A stretch of DNA of 64,000 nucleotides. Source: Nageia nagi. Taxonomy: Eukaryota; Pinophyta. This document shows, piece by piece, positions 1 through 11,720 of the stretch. Below the pieces are notes generated by a model. The model had not been told where the DNA came from and searched no databases. It worked only from the letters and a program-made list of their open reading frames with translations. A program made the translations under genes and the position numbers. The DNA is taken from positions 7,688,001 to 7,752,000 of the forward strand of contig JBITNC010000002.1 of assembly GCA_050084985.1 (NCBI GenBank), read 5' to 3'. Each line of letters begins with the position of its first letter. Position 1 is the first letter of the stretch.

Positions 1-368
1 GCAACCTCTTTTGGGAGTGTCATGTTTGTTGAACCAGGAGCAATATTAGGCTTATTGGAGATTACTGGATCATGACCTTTTGAATTTTCAACTCTTTTAT
101 TTGGTATATTTGATACATGAAGCCTCTTTGTAGACCTTGTTTCTATAGCAAAAACACCTACATTAGCTAGGGTGAAATTGATCAAATTTACATTTCAACT
201 CAAGTCATCAACCACACCAGGTGGAGGAATTCTTCCACTTTTAGATAAATACTCTTGATATTGATATACAAGGTAAGAAGTTTATTCATGAGTATCATTG
301 CAAGCTAAACATAAGCCTACTATCTACCTAAAAGAAGAAGCTTGATCTATATCTTCTAATAACACATG

Positions 369-1379
369 CTAATCTTGAGTTTTTTCTATAGCTAGATATG
401 GGAATCTCTTAGCATTATTTTGTCTACTCAAGAGGTTGATCCAGTTCACCATATTCCTACATAAAGCTTTCAATTCTTGTATCTCACTTGGATATGAAGT
501 TACTTGATTTATCCCTAATTGATGTGGGGTTGGAAGAGCTAGAGGAGTTCTTGGGGTAGACAAGGCTAATGGGAATTATTGAGTTAGTGCAAGAATACTA
601 GCCAAAGGTAGGGCCATACAAATTATTAAGGTTCTTATTGTCTAATTTTATGATAACATTGGAAAGTATTGCATTGGCATGTAGTTGGGTAGTTTTCCTA
701 CCAAAATGAGACAAGCTTTAGCAAATGTTGCTTGTTTGTAGATCTCCAGAAAAGTGGTTACTCCAAAATTTTGAATTTACAAAGAGAGATTTGGGGGAAA
801 GGCTCTCAAATAATACATCAAAGCTTCAGATTCTTGGGACCTAACTGATACCAAAACCCTTTTCCAAGATTTTTGGGACCTAATATTAAAATCTAGAATA
901 TTCTCCTATTCATGTCTTTTGATAGAGGTGAATTGAGTTAGTAAGGAGAAGGGGTCTCCTACTTCATTAAATTCTAGGATGAAAGACTCTATTAATTGAG
1001 CCTACAAAGTTATATATCCTTTAGCAAGGCTTCTATTCCAATCAATAACCCTATCCTTGTAAGATTGTGCTAGCAATCTTACCATGACATCTTCACACTG
1101 AATGTTATGGAGCTTAGCCAGATCGGCTACATCTACATAGTGTTCATAGGCTATCTTCTTTGTGGTGGTGTCAAACTTAGGAAAAGTTTTAAATATGTTT
1201 CCTAGGATATCATGCAATGAAGGTAGAGCCAAAGGTATGCCATCATCCCATGTAGGATAGATATTTGGAGTAGGATTAGCCATTTTAGGAGGAGTAATCT
1301 CAGTATGAAGGTTGAATGGTATAGCTTTAAATAGAGATTCTAAAGAGTTGATACTACTCAAAGATCTAGAATTGATCAA
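369..1379 (-). pseudogene. gag remnant of Ty3/gypsy element D
   Basis: Capsid-type gag polyprotein fragment read leftward. The readable blocks at 1002-1379 and 369-563 share one reading frame with stop codons between them. The segment around YEHYVDVADLA, followed by a block where the tryptophan-containing core should lie (VIDWNRSLAKG), aligns by eye with the gag of element C at 25434-25679 (PYEHYQDVLLLA, AAKWFRTLTP). The stretch after it (SIKRHE) resembles KRHPHE in C. D and C are therefore relatives. Gag would form the particle that packages element RNA. The rest of gag towards position 1 is too broken to read, and pol lies outside the window. Confidence 0.65.
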
Positions 1380-1573
1380 GGTATTTCTTTTAGTAATACC
1401 AAGTTTTTTAAAATCTAGAACCTCTTTAGCTATTTTGGATTTTGATCTTGTCTACATAAACTCTAATAGCAACTAAAGAATTTAGGTTCAGGAAGTAGTA
1501 ATGAGAACTATATATCTACCTTGATACAACCATCAATACTACTTCTAGAAAAGTCACCAATGAAAGTTTTTGT

Positions 1574-1591
1574 GTTCCATTGGGAATGCCA
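1574..1591 (-). other. Probable primer-binding site of element D
   Basis: Read on the minus strand, TGGCATTCCCAATGGAAC follows a short T-rich spacer and begins with the TGG expected opposite the CCA end of a tRNA. It resembles the site of element C (TGGCACACTTGATGGGAC) and sits upstream of the D gag. The tRNA was not identified. Confidence 0.5.
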
Positions 1592-1598
1592 AAATATA

Positions 1599-3024
1599 TG
1601 CTATTGATGGAAATTGAGCAATATATGCACTTTGGAGTAATACAATTAAAGTATATCATGAATAGGCTAACATGGTAACTTGATCTCTAGAGTAGGTTGG
1701 TTCCTTATCCATTAGGGTATATGAAAAGAGCAAATAACAAGAAAGAAATGAAAGAGGATAGAGTTCAATAAATGAAACAAAAGAGGTAGGGAGAAAGAGT
1801 AAAACAAAAGGGGTATATCACTAGTTCAGTGCAAGATTTCATATAGCATGAAACCTTGGCAAGAATCTAGTGTAGCAACCATGATGTAAGCTTTCATTCT
1901 CTAAATTATTCTTCATCTTAACTCTTCCATATAAGTAGACATAATTATGCCAACAACTTGTTGTTATCATTTAAGAAATATCCATTACTTGCCACAATCT
2001 AACTAAAGTAAAAATATTAACACCAAGTGTTGGACAAGAAAGGTCAAGATGGCATTGTATAACTAATAGAATAGTAGGTCTTCAAAAACAAATACAAGGG
2101 GCAATAATTGCCTTCCACTAAATTTATACTAGGCTAGAGTGGTTACAAAAAGATTGAAACAAAATAGTTACAAAATGGCCCAAATTTTTGGCTTTCTTTT
2201 AATAAACAGCTAACTATTCCTACCACATGGCATTTTATTTCTAAAAAATAAAATGTCTAAAACTGTAACTACTTATAAATTATGATAGGCATGCTTCCTA
2301 GGTGCTATTTGAACTTGTATTACAATTATGCAAGGTTCTTTGAATGACTTTGGTGATTCCAAAGTTTTTTCATCTTCTAATGGTTATTTTGGAGCCTTCT
2401 CGATCTTCGACACATGTTCCAAAGTTCTTTGGTAAATTTTACTAGGGTAGAGATTCCTTTCATTACATCTAACATCATTGGTTTCTAAACCATATGTTTT
2501 GAAATTTCTTTTATTTTGTTGACATCACCACCTTTTGCACCTTTGTAGGGTGGAGCAAATAACTCTAGGAAATTTTGGTCTTACTCATGACATCATCCTT
2601 CTCCAAACTCATTCTTTTGGCTAAAATGGGCTTCACTTTATTTTGCTAATGTTACATTCTTTTGTGCTCTGGAATCAATTGACTTAGCCAGTGTGGAACT
2701 TTTAATGCTACCTACTAACATCACTACTTTCAAGGTTTGGTTTTAGATAAGCCATTATTTTGTTGACATCACTTCCTTTTATGCCCCAAAACACTTAGTC
2801 ACCATGGGACTTTTAACATTACCTATTGACAACACTACTTTCAAGGTTTGATTTTAGAAGAGCCTCTACTCTGTTGATATCACCTCTTTTATGCACTAGA
2901 ACACTTAGCTACAACAAAAATTTTAACATACTTGCTAACATCACTACTCCTAAGTTTTGTTTTTAGAATATCCTCTACTCTAATAACATCACTTCTTTTA
3001 TGCCCCAAAACACTTAGTCACTAT
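1599..3024 (-). repeat. Probable LTR of element D, interrupted by A-plus
   Basis: The sequence just outside the D primer site starts TGCTATTGATGG on the plus strand, a possible LTR edge. The segment up to 3024 has no coding content. It holds a tandem repeat that resumes at 20549, so it was one piece before A-plus landed. The partner LTR is not in the window, so the limits are inferred. Confidence 0.4.
2540..3024. repeat. 110-bp degenerate tandem repeat
   Basis: Units with a shared core (ATGCCCCAAAACACTTAGTC, then TTTTAACATTACCTA, then TTTTAGA and CATCAC) recur at about 2671, 2781, 2891 and 3000, a period near 110 bp. Copies differ by substitutions. The array continues at 20549-20650 on the far side of element A-plus. 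Confidence 0.75.
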
Positions 3025-3220
3025 TGTAGACACGTAAAAATGTCCCTCTTTAACTAAGTAAACATTGAAATAATCATAACTCTTTATACAAGCCTCAAAC
3101 AAGCTTGAAAACTCCATTATTGGATAGCTCTCATCGAACTCATGCTAAACGAGTGGTCATATAACCCCTTTTTGATAAAATTTGACTATTAGGCAGTCAT
3201 TTTTAATATTGTTAACCAGT

Positions 3221-3289
3221 CACCGGCATTCACCTTGAATCATCGATGTTTTGATCCAGTCGTCGGTGTTCTCATTACAAACATCGGTG
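3221..3289 (+). repeat. Phased palindromic octamer cluster, 5' LTR
   Basis: Four CRCCGGYG-like octamers begin at 3221 (CACCGGCA), 3241 (CATCGATG), 3261 (CGTCGGTG) and 3282 (CATCGGTG). Spacing is 20, 20 and 21 bp, close to two turns of B-DNA. The function is unknown. Position upstream of the TATA box fits a regulatory role. Confidence 0.7.
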
Positions 3290-3430
3290 ATTTTGTAACA
3301 GCTAAACAAAAAAACAAAAGGAAGCTGAAACGATTTGTTCTTCCAAGATGATGTGGCTAGAGGGGTCAATTACGACCTACAGTGGCTTTTCACTTGCCCT
3401 TACCCACATTGGAACGTCTCACCTAAAATC

Positions 3431-3438
3431 TATAAATA
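3431..3438 (+). promoter_or_regulatory. TATA box of family-A LTR
   Basis: TATAAATA lies within the LTR and is conserved in the other three family-A LTRs (20118-20125 plus; 28744-28751 and 47412-47419 minus). The element transcript would begin some 30 bp downstream. Confidence 0.7.
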
Positions 3439-3859
3439 CAAGCTAATAGATCAATCTAAAAAAGATAATTGAACCCAAGTTTGAAGTAGGGTAATGCTGC
3501 CAAAATCTTGTGAGCTCATACCTTTTATTATTTATGCTAGTTTCAATTTAATACATTATCATACATAGATGCTTTGATGTTATTGTCTCTTGCATGTGTG
3601 TATGATTTACAGGTTGTTCACATCAAGGAGAGAAGCAAGCAAATTCAAAAAACAATGAAGATCTAACATTCGTATTTTGGCAATGGCATTTGTAAAAAGT
3701 CCCTTCTAAGGGCATATTGTAGTTTGAACTGAATATCAATATCAATTTGCAATAATAACATGTATATCTATTTCATATTATTTGAGGTTCAGTGAAGATT
3801 GAAGAATAATTTTATTGTATGTTATTCTACATTCCAGCTCCATTTTCACTGCAACATTC

Positions 3860-3876
3860 TAGCGCTAGAAGGAGGG
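3860..3876 (+). other. Primer-binding site of A-plus
   Basis: TAGCGCTAGAAGGAGGG lies three bases after the LTR. The A-minus copy reads TGGTGCTAGAAGGAGGG, so the A at the second base here looks like a G-to-A change in the expected TGG. The primer tRNA was not identified. Confidence 0.7.
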
Positions 3877-4007
3877 CCCTCTGTTATTGATAGGGATGTT
3901 TTGTGTTAAAATTATTTTACCTTTCTATTATCTGGTTTATTTGGATTTTTCTGAACACTAACTTCAAATTTTGGGTTCTGTGCTTTTTTGGAACTCTGTT
4001 GCAGAAA

Positions 4008-4096
4008 TGCTAGCGACTATAATTGAATGCCAGCAACTGTAACAGAATGCCGATGACCCAAACTGAATGCTAGCATTCTCTGTCTAAACATCGGTG
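4008..4096 (+). repeat. Phased octamer cluster, leader of A-plus
   Basis: Five related octamers start at 4008, 4028, 4048, 4068 and 4089 (TGCTAGCG, TGCCAGCA, TGCCGATG, TGCTAGCA, CATCGGTG). Spacing is 20, 20, 20 and 21 bp. Outside the octamers the 20-mers share only AACTGAA-like tails. Confidence 0.7.
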
Positions 4097-4312
4097 ACTC
4101 AGACTCCAGGTCATTTTTGTCTCTTTTGGCATATCTAAAAACAAAAATGTATAAAATAAATTTAAGGGTACTGTTGAGTGTGATTTCTTTGCCTAGAATG
4201 CATATAGGAATGGGTAGAAAAGGTTAAATGCATATCTCTTATTAATTTATTTTATGTAAAATGCTATGTATTTACTTTCATGTTTTGGGTGAAGGGTACG
4301 TACACATTAATA

Positions 4313-4923
4313 CTTCTTATCTTGTCTACTTATGCTCTCCATTTGTGCTTCGTGCGATCTAAGGTGACCAGAATAGACTTGATAAGAAGGAGTAATTGAT
4401 TTTTCTTTTCTTGCCCATTCATACTATCATTAATTGGTTTAATTTATCTTCACATAATGACCTCGTACTAGTAAGAGGAGGCAATTTACTACACATAATA
4501 CTTCCACCATTGGAAGGAGTAAATGAATCACATTTAATTTGGAATGAACTTAAAGGAAATAAATCGAGTTTTTGGGTAGTATAAATCATATTAAAAGATT
4601 AATTAATTGGATGGGTTCGAATACATTAAGTACTTTCACTTAACAAAGTATGCTCTCACTTTTGCGCTTCAAGCGATCCTAAGTGATCAGAAATAAGTTA
4701 AGTGAAAGAGGTAAAATTTATTCACATTTTATTTTGAAATTTACTTCACATTAACACTCTTGAAGAGGTCTGCCCTTACCACTCCATTGGAGGTCGAAGG
4801 GAGGTGACCCTTGGAGGAGTAATTGAACCTCACTTAATTAATTTATCTATACTTAATGGCTTTTTACTAAGTCTTCTCTTACCACTCCATTGGGGGTCGA
4901 AGAGATATGTGACTAGTAAAAAG
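4313..4923 (+). other. Array of stem-loops in the A-plus leader
   Basis: Three inverted repeats follow one another. Arms 4313-4328 and 4374-4389 (CTTCTTATCTTGTCTA with TAGACTTGATAAGAAG) pair with two mismatches. Arms 4633-4644 and 4697-4708 (CTTTCACTTAAC with GTTAAGTGAAAG) are perfect. Arms 4860-4869 and 4914-4923 (CTTTTTACTA with TAGTAAAAAG) are perfect. The first two loops share a core (TATGCTCTC, then GCGATC..AAG.TGA.CAG), whereas the arms are unrelated between loops. Small hairpins such as CTTCCACCATTGGAAG lie between them. The same array occurs in A-minus at 38041-38740. The location fits an RNA packaging, dimerisation or translation signal, by inference. Confidence 0.65.
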
Positions 4924-5642
4924 AGGAAATTTATCACATATAAAACTTCCACAGCTGGAAGGAGTTAATGAACATCATTAAGAGGTTGGATAATGAATCA
5001 CATTATAATTAAAAAGAACAACAGGGTTTATTAAGGTCAAAGTCCACTTAAAATAAACTTTGATTGCATCACATTAAGATAAGATAAGCAAATGGACATG
5101 AATGTTTGGGTGGGTAGTATGCATAAATGTATTTTGCTAATTTAAATTGCATTTCATAAGGCCTTAAAGGAATAATTGAACATTAACGAGTTGGATGTCA
5201 CTACCAACCATTAATTCTTACTTCTTTATACCCACCGATATTACACACTTAAAGCCATAGAGCTAGTTATGCTTGGAGGTAATGACCAAGGTGACTCTCC
5301 TTTAGGTAGGAGTCAAAAAAGGAGACTCTTCTAGAACCAAGCCAAAAGCCATAGAAACTTGTGAACATTACTTAGAATTACCCAACCTACCTTGTTTAAC
5401 ACTTGACTAGTCAAAACAAACTAGGAAAATTAAAAAAATAAAATAAACAGCTCATATCATTCATTTAACTCAGATATTAAAAATATGCAAAAAAAAATTA
5501 AAGAAGATAACCACATCGTTAAAAGTAAGTTTGCATATAGGATGTTTGTGCATTAAATTATTTTCTTGAAAACATAATATAAAAGATAAAAATAAAGTTT
5601 TCTTTTACGATGCTTATTTATGATATCTAAAAATGGTTTAGA
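4924..5642 (+). other. Rest of the A-plus leader, no gene seen
   Basis: Untranslated AT-rich leader. A block near 5095-5175 (AATGTTTGGGTGGGTAGTAT, then TTTCATAAGGCCTTAAAGGA) matches A-minus just upstream of its 395-codon ORF. The two copies diverge completely after GGCCTTAAAGGA. A small hairpin CTTCCACAGCTGGAAG lies near 4945. Confidence 0.6.
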
Positions 5643-7738
5643 CTAGAAGTATGATTGCTAAGAAAATGCGAGAACACCCATTTGAAATACAAGAAATAGA
5701 TTCAGATAATATGGATTTGATAGAAGGAGGCCACCTCCTTTAGATGAATCAAATTCACAGGTAGTTCGTTATGAAGGTAAAGATTTGGATTGGGGTTATG
5801 ATCAATCTAGATTGCAAAGACAAAGTATAGAGAATCCTATTGCCAAGTCTAGAATGCAAGCATTAGATGAAGAGTTAATTGAAGCTCGTCATCGTCTAGC
5901 TAACCATAAGGCTATTCCTAAAATGACTTCTAGTTTACCAAGAGATGTAGAAAAATGAAATCAAAGGTGTGATAACTTAGAAATTGATGAGGATAAATCT
6001 CGGGTTAAAACCATAGCGGTACCAGAGACTGAGCCATATAAAGTTAAATATGAAAGAGTCATTCATCTATTAGCAGATGGTCGAAAGGTTAGTTCATTAA
6101 TTCGTAAAGAGGGATACCCTTTTTCTCATAAATCTCTTGAATTAGGAAAAAAATGAAATATCAATACCTACGAGTAATTTATCTCAAAGAGCTCCTTCAA
6201 TAAAGAAAACAGAGAAATCTTATTCCCCCAAGGGAGGATTACATAGAAGGACATCTAAGTACGAAATAGAAGAGATACCTTCTTATGAAGAACTAAAAGA
6301 ATGAAAACTATATAAAATAAAAGTTGGTCAAAAATTCATGGAAATACATGGTGAGGATATTAAAAAAGCCGCGGAGATGCAATCTCTTTTAAATGAAGTT
6401 GATGAATTTATTAAAATTCAAGAACAAGAAGATAAAATAAAAGAAATGGAAGACAAAATTCTTAGGGATAAAAGGAGATTCATAGAACAAGAACAAGCAA
6501 ACAAAGAAAGAAGTGAATTCCTGGAACAAGAAAAGAAAAGACATCATAGAGAACAAGAAATTCAACTTCATTTAAAAGAATTACAACTTGAAGAATTAAA
6601 AAAGGAAAAAATTAAAAAGGAACAATATATATGTATGGAGAAAGAAAAACAAAGATAGTGGGAAGAATATCAAAAAATAAAGAATTTGAAACCAGAAACT
6701 CCTGAAGGGAGTCAAATACAAAGATATCGAGATCCTTACTTAGATAAACAAGAAGCAATGGATAGAGAGATAGTCATTTTACTACAAAAGGAGATGGATA
6801 AAGAACTAGAACTGCAAAAATTATATGATAAACAAAAACAAGATTCCATTAAGAGTTGGGTGGAACAAACTCAAAATCAAATAAGACAACCTAATTACAA
6901 AGGAAAAGATTTATATAGAAGAAATATATCCCAAAAGCCTCCTGAAATCCCTATTCCACGACATCATTCACCTCCTAAAATATTACCTCCTTCATAATCT
7001 AAGGTTCCTTCTAACTATGAGTCTCACACTTCAAGATCAATTTCGGACAAGGATCTGAATACTCGAAGACATCATAGACACACTCACGGTCGTAGAACTG
7101 ATAAAGAATTAGAAGACTTTATGAAGGACTTTATGAATCAAGAAATGAATGTTCAAGGGCTTAAAAAGTTAAATTATAAGAACATTCATCCAAGTGTTCC
7201 AAAAAAGAAATTACCACATAGGTTCGAACTTCCTAAGATAGAGTCATTCAAAGGAAGAGAGGATCCAAAAGAACATTTGAGAAAATTTACATTTTCTAGT
7301 TATCAGATAGCTAATGATGACTCGTTAATCTTACGTATATTTCCTATGACAGTCGCAGGCCAAGCTTTAGATTGGTATAATAACTTGCCTATGCATAGTT
7401 TATATACATTCGAACAATTGGCTAATCAATTTCTTGAACACTTTAGAATCAATATCAAAGAAAAATCTTCAATTACTAATCTTACAAGATTACAACAATT
7501 TTCCGATGAAACTATACAAGATTACATCTCAAGATGGCGGGCTATACTCACTAGTATGCCTTATACAATACCACAAGAAGAATTGGTTAAATTATTTAGT
7601 CAAAGTTATCTAAGACCAATAGCTAGTGTTCTCCAAATTCAACAACTTAAAACTTTTGAAGAAGCTATTGCTCAGGCAGTAGTTATAGAAAGAGTTAAAA
7701 TTCAAGATGGAGAATTAAAGCTCAAGAAGAAGGAATAA
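5643..7738 (+). pseudogene. gag of A-plus (coiled N-terminus and capsid core)
   Basis: Degenerate gag. ATG at 5643 opens a short readable stretch, then frameshifts near 5738 and 6152 move the reading. From about 6179 to 7738 one frame holds, with stops at 6302 (TGA), 6656 (TAG) and 6995 (TAA). The 6338-6660 segment is a long Glu/Lys/Gln-rich coiled coil. The 7245-7640 segment is the plant retrotransposon gag core (Retrotrans_gag type), with DPKEHLRKF, ALDWYNNLP and FEQLANQFLEHF. It would build the virus-like particle. The capsid core is well preserved and recurs in A-minus at 35549-35836. Confidence 0.85.
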
Positions 7739-7764
7739 AAAAAAGGTAATCAACATGAAACATT

Positions 7765-8466
7765 ACTAAACAAGCACAAAGTAATCAAATAGCTATGACA
7801 GAGAATTATGATCAAGCTTCAAAAATCGAAGAAAATGTTGGACCTAAGCCTAAAAGAAATTTTACCCCATTATCAAAACCATTATCTAAAATACTTAAAA
7901 AATTATGGGATAATGGTATGATTACATTACCTGATATAAAACCTAAAAATCCTGATACTAAGGAGAAAAAATGGTATATGGAGAATGAATTTTGTGCTTA
8001 TCATAGACAAAAAGGACATAAGACAAATAGATGTCGAACTTTACAGCATAAAATTCAAGACTTGATAGATAGTTGAAAAATAGATGTGGATAATCTTGTT
8101 GTGCCTTCGAATCAAAATTTAGGGATATATCAAAATCCCATACCTTCACATCAGGCTAACAATGTGGCAATTATCCCAAACCAAATGAACTATACATGCA
8201 ATGATAAGGATACGCCATTTATAGGGACTGTAGATGATTCAATACACATGATTGGTATAGCTACAAGAGCACAACAATATTAGGATAAACAGGATAACCC
8301 ATGAAAAACTCAATTGATATCAAATCCAATTAATATACAACCTATACCTCCTCCACAACAACCTAAAGTTTTGATAAAAGGAGCTCTTCAATGACAATTA
8401 AAAATGTCTCCGGTTAAGATGACCTTATTTGAGTTATTACAATAGTCTGGGAGTTATAGGGAAGCT
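7765..8466 (+). pseudogene. gag C-terminus with zinc knuckle, A-plus
   Basis: A one-base shift near 7755-7765 separates this stretch from the capsid frame. From here to 13542 the polyprotein stays in a single frame. A zinc-knuckle-like motif C-x2-H-x4-H-x4-C runs from 7993 to 8034 (CAYHRQKGHKTNRC) and is followed by LQHKIQDLIDS, the usual tail of Tat-type gag. Stops at 8074 (TGA), 8281 (TAG), 8302 (TGA), 8392 (TGA) and about 8443 (TAG) break it. Each could come from Arg, Gln or Trp codons by one transition. It would bind genomic RNA. Confidence 0.8.
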
Positions 8467-9459
8467 ATGAATCAAATTCTACAAGAAATTCAAGTGGATA
8501 TTAGTAACCCCAACAATTTTATTTCAATAGTTGAAAGTTTGAAGATATCTCAACAACCTAGTATCACCTTCTATGAACAAGAAAAATTAAAAAATGACGG
8601 ACAAGGCGGACTTGATCCACCTTTACATGTAATGGGTAAAGTAGATGGGAAATTGTTTAAAAGAATTCTGATAGATGAAGGTTCAGCTATAAATATAATT
8701 TCAGAGGCTACATATAAAAATTTGAATTTATCAGATTCGCTTATCTTAGCTCCTTCTTTGCAAATTAGGACGTTTAATGATGAAGTGTGTTCAACTTTGG
8801 GATCAATAGTGCTTCCTATTACAGTAGGGGCTAAAACCGTTCAAACTTTATTACATATAATTGAAGGAAATATTATACAATACAACATTCTTTTAGGACA
8901 TCCATGGATTAGAGAAATGCAATGTGTTCCATCAACTTACCATGGATGTTTAAAATACATCTACAAAGATAAAGTTCATTGTGTATTCAAAGATCTAGAT
9001 CCTTATTCACATTGTAACTTAATTTTCGATCCAAATAAAGTGACCTTACCGTCTCCTAACTTATCAATTACATTAATGAACAAAAATGTGAATCAATCTA
9101 AAGTCATAAAAGGAAAAGGTGATATAGTTATACAAGATAAAGATACTTGGGAAAAGGTTGCTAAAGCTTTGGACAAAAAGTATGGAGCTTCTTCATCAAA
9201 ACAAGTAAACACCACTTCTAATAACGACTCTTCCCATGCATATCCGATCAAAGTAAAATTAACGGATTTAGGGATGGGAGAATATGACGTAGATGATGTG
9301 GTATTTAATATACCTTCATCACAAGAAGTGGGTAAAGTATCGGAATCACCTAGTGTGATTGGACAAATAGTACCTTTAGGAGAAGTACCTAATCAGACAA
9401 TGTTTATTTATGTGGGGATAGTAGATCCTGTGTCAACAATACCTAATCAAATGTATTAA
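8467..9459 (+). pseudogene. Aspartic protease domain of A-plus
   Basis: An uninterrupted 330-codon stretch inside the polyprotein frame, so ATG 8467 is not a true start. The retropepsin fold is read from GKLFKRILIDEGSAINII, with the catalytic Asp at 8674-8676, and from NILLGHPWIREM further on. The active-site triad is D-E-G instead of D-T/S-G. The A-minus copy has the same D-E-G, so it is a family trait and not local damage. It would cleave Gag-Pol. The C-terminal part (9060-9459) has no recognised domain. Confidence 0.85.
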
Positions 9460-10330
9460 GGAAATTTTGATAATGATATGAAATATTTATCGCCATGTTC
9501 AATAACATTTGTCTTAAACTATTTTAACAAATGTAATTGGTAAGGACGAGGATTGGGTAGATATGAACAGGGTCCACGTGAAATAATTGAGTTACAATAT
9601 CAAGATCCCATGGATAAAAGGGGATTAGGTTATCAAAATAATTATAAAAGTATAGAAAATTTAGGAGAAGAAAATTTGAATTATAATGAAGAAATTTTAG
9701 AGAAAGAATCCATAGTACAAGAAAGTGTTGATATAACAGAAGAATAGCTAAGTGAAATGGATGTCTTAGAGGGTGTTGAAATGCTCTTCATAAATAATAT
9801 TGAGCCACCATGGAATCATTCGTGCTCACCAAGTGATATACAAGAAAAAATAAATAAAAATGTTGAATCATCAATCAGTCCATATTTCGGTATACCATCG
9901 ATAAATATGGTTACAATAAAAGAGAACAATGTTGAAGATCAAAATAATGAACAAATAGATGAAGTTAATGAAAATCAAAACCTAATCAAAATAATAGTCG
10001 ATACTCCTACAGATGAAGTAATTGCCGATTTCTCTCTTATATCATCCAATCCCTCTATATATGAGTTCAAGAACGTAGATCACATACATGGTTCCTATGA
10101 AAATCAAGTATGCACGAATGAACAAATTCAAGAATATGATGAAGAGTATAGTGTTAACGATAATGGTTGGATACCGGTACCGAATTAATTAGAAGAAGGG
10201 TCGTGTATGCTTACTCAAAAGGTCTTAGAAATAAATATCAGTAATGATCCTCAAAATCCTAAAATAATTCAATTAGGAGAAAACCTCATGGAAAATGAGC
10301 AAGAAGAAATTATAACCTTATTAAAAGAAT
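9460..10330 (+). pseudogene. Protease-RT linker with G-patch-like motif
   Basis: The same frame continues through stops at 9457 (TAA), 9541 (TAA), 9745 (TAG) and 10186 (TAA). Near 9545-9640 the reading GRGLGRYEQGPREI and later DKRGLGYQ look like the glycine-rich G-patch found between protease and RT in some plant Ty3/gypsy elements. The remainder is acidic and Asn/Glu-rich with no known domain. It ends at the conserved pre-RT block FAWSYADMPGIDP (from 10340). Confidence 0.65.
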
Positions 10331-11070
10331 GAGAAAAGGTATTTGCATGGTCATATGCAGATATGCCTGGAATAGATCCCAAGTTAGTAGTACATAATTT
10401 AGCCTTAAATCCTGATGCTAAACCGGTTAAACAGAAATTACATAAGATGCATCCTACTATAGCATTAATGGTAAAAGAAGAACTTCAGAAATTGTTAGAA
10501 GCCAAATTCATACAACCTATAGATTATTCGGATTGGATATCTAATATGGTACCTATGAAAAAAACAAGTGGAAAAATATGAATATGCACAGATTTTTGGG
10601 ATCTTAACAAAGCTTGTCCTAAGGATGACTTCCCTCTACCTAACATTGATAGTTTGGTAGACTCGACAGCGGGACATGATATGTTGTCATTAATGGATGG
10701 ATTTTCTAGTTACAATCAAATAAAAATAGCTCCTAGAGATCAAAATAAAATAGCTTTTATAACCCCTTGGGCTATCTTTTGTTATAAAGTTATGCCTTTT
10801 GGATTAAAAAATGTCGGTGCAACTTATCAAAGGGCTATGACTTACATATTCCATGACTATATGCATGACATAGTAGAAGATTATGTCGATGATTTGTTGG
10901 TTAGATCTAAACATCAAGTAGATCATGGAAAAGACCTAATTAAAGTCTTGGATAGATTATTAGAACATAAAGTAAGATTAAATCCAAAAAAGTGTGTTTT
11001 TGGCGTAACCTTAGGAAAATTATTAGGATTCATTGTGTCCTGACGAGGAATTGAAATAGATCCTACTAAA
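10331..11070 (+). pseudogene. Reverse transcriptase of A-plus
   Basis: RT of the Ty3/gypsy type, copying the element RNA into DNA. Recognisable blocks in order are FAWSYADMPG, KFIQPIDYSDWISNMVPMKK, DLNKACPKDDFPLP, DGFSSYNQI, MPFGLKNVGATYQ and the catalytic YVDD at 10882-10893, which is intact. Stops are at 10330 (TGA, expected Trp), 10579 (TGA, expected Arg) and 11041 (TGA, expected Arg). The D-F-W in the RT block where family members have D-F-R is another C-to-T change. Apart from the stops it has the full length. Confidence 0.93.
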
Positions 11071-11720
11071 GTGAAGGTAGTAGTAGATATGCCACCTCCT
11101 ACAAATCTAAAACAATTACAGAGTTTACAGGGTAAGTTACAAGCCATCAGAAGGTTTATAGCTCAACTTTCTGATAAATGTAAACCATTTACGAAACTAT
11201 TAAAAAGGGGAGTGGTATATAATTGGGGAAAAGAGCAACAAGATGCATTCGATGAAATTAAAAGATATTTGTTATCCCCTCCTGTCTTAAGTCCACCAAG
11301 AAAAGATATACCCTTCTTGTTATATATTTCTGCTATTGAAACTACCTTAGGAATAATGCTCGCTCAAAAGAATGAATACAATAAAGAGCAAGCTATATAT
11401 TATCTGAGTAGAACACTGGCAAGCTATGATATTAAGTACATATACTTGGAAAAATTATGTCTTGCTATCATTTTTGCTACTAAAAAACTTCAACATTATA
11501 TGCTTAATCATACAATGTACGTCATCTCTAAAGTGGATCCGTTGAAATATATGATGAATAAAACTTATCAAAATTCAAGAACTGCAAAGTGGATAATGCA
11601 TTTAACTAAATTTGATTTACATTTTATTGGACAAAATTCAATAAAAGGACAAGTAATTGCTGATTATCTCACTGACGCTCCATTACAAGATGATAAACCC
11701 CTTGTCATTGAATTACCTAA
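11071..11720 (+). pseudogene. RT connection and first RNase H of A-plus
   Basis: Part of an open stretch 11071-12348. LQSLQGKLQAIRRFIAQLSD and KQDAF-type blocks mark the RT thumb. PFLLYISAIETTLGIMLAQ, IYYLSRTLASYD and YLEKLCLAIIFATKKLQHYM mark the gypsy RNase H that would degrade the RNA template. The catalytic Asp normally in YxD/YISA is not present (YISAIE), which suggests a decayed or non-catalytic first RNase H, as is usual when a second RNase H is present. Confidence 0.85.

Larger units (their letters stand above)
3025..3856 (+). repeat. 5' LTR of A-plus
   Basis: Starts TGTAGACACG and ends CACTGCAACA, the usual TG...CA ends. It is followed directly by the primer site. Its U3 part holds four phased octamers (3221-3289) and a TATA box (3431). 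Confidence 0.93.

Noticed and set aside
6389-6571. Phe-rich minus-strand ORF in gag of A-plus
   Set aside because: Mirror image of the Lys/Glu-rich coiled coil on the coding strand.
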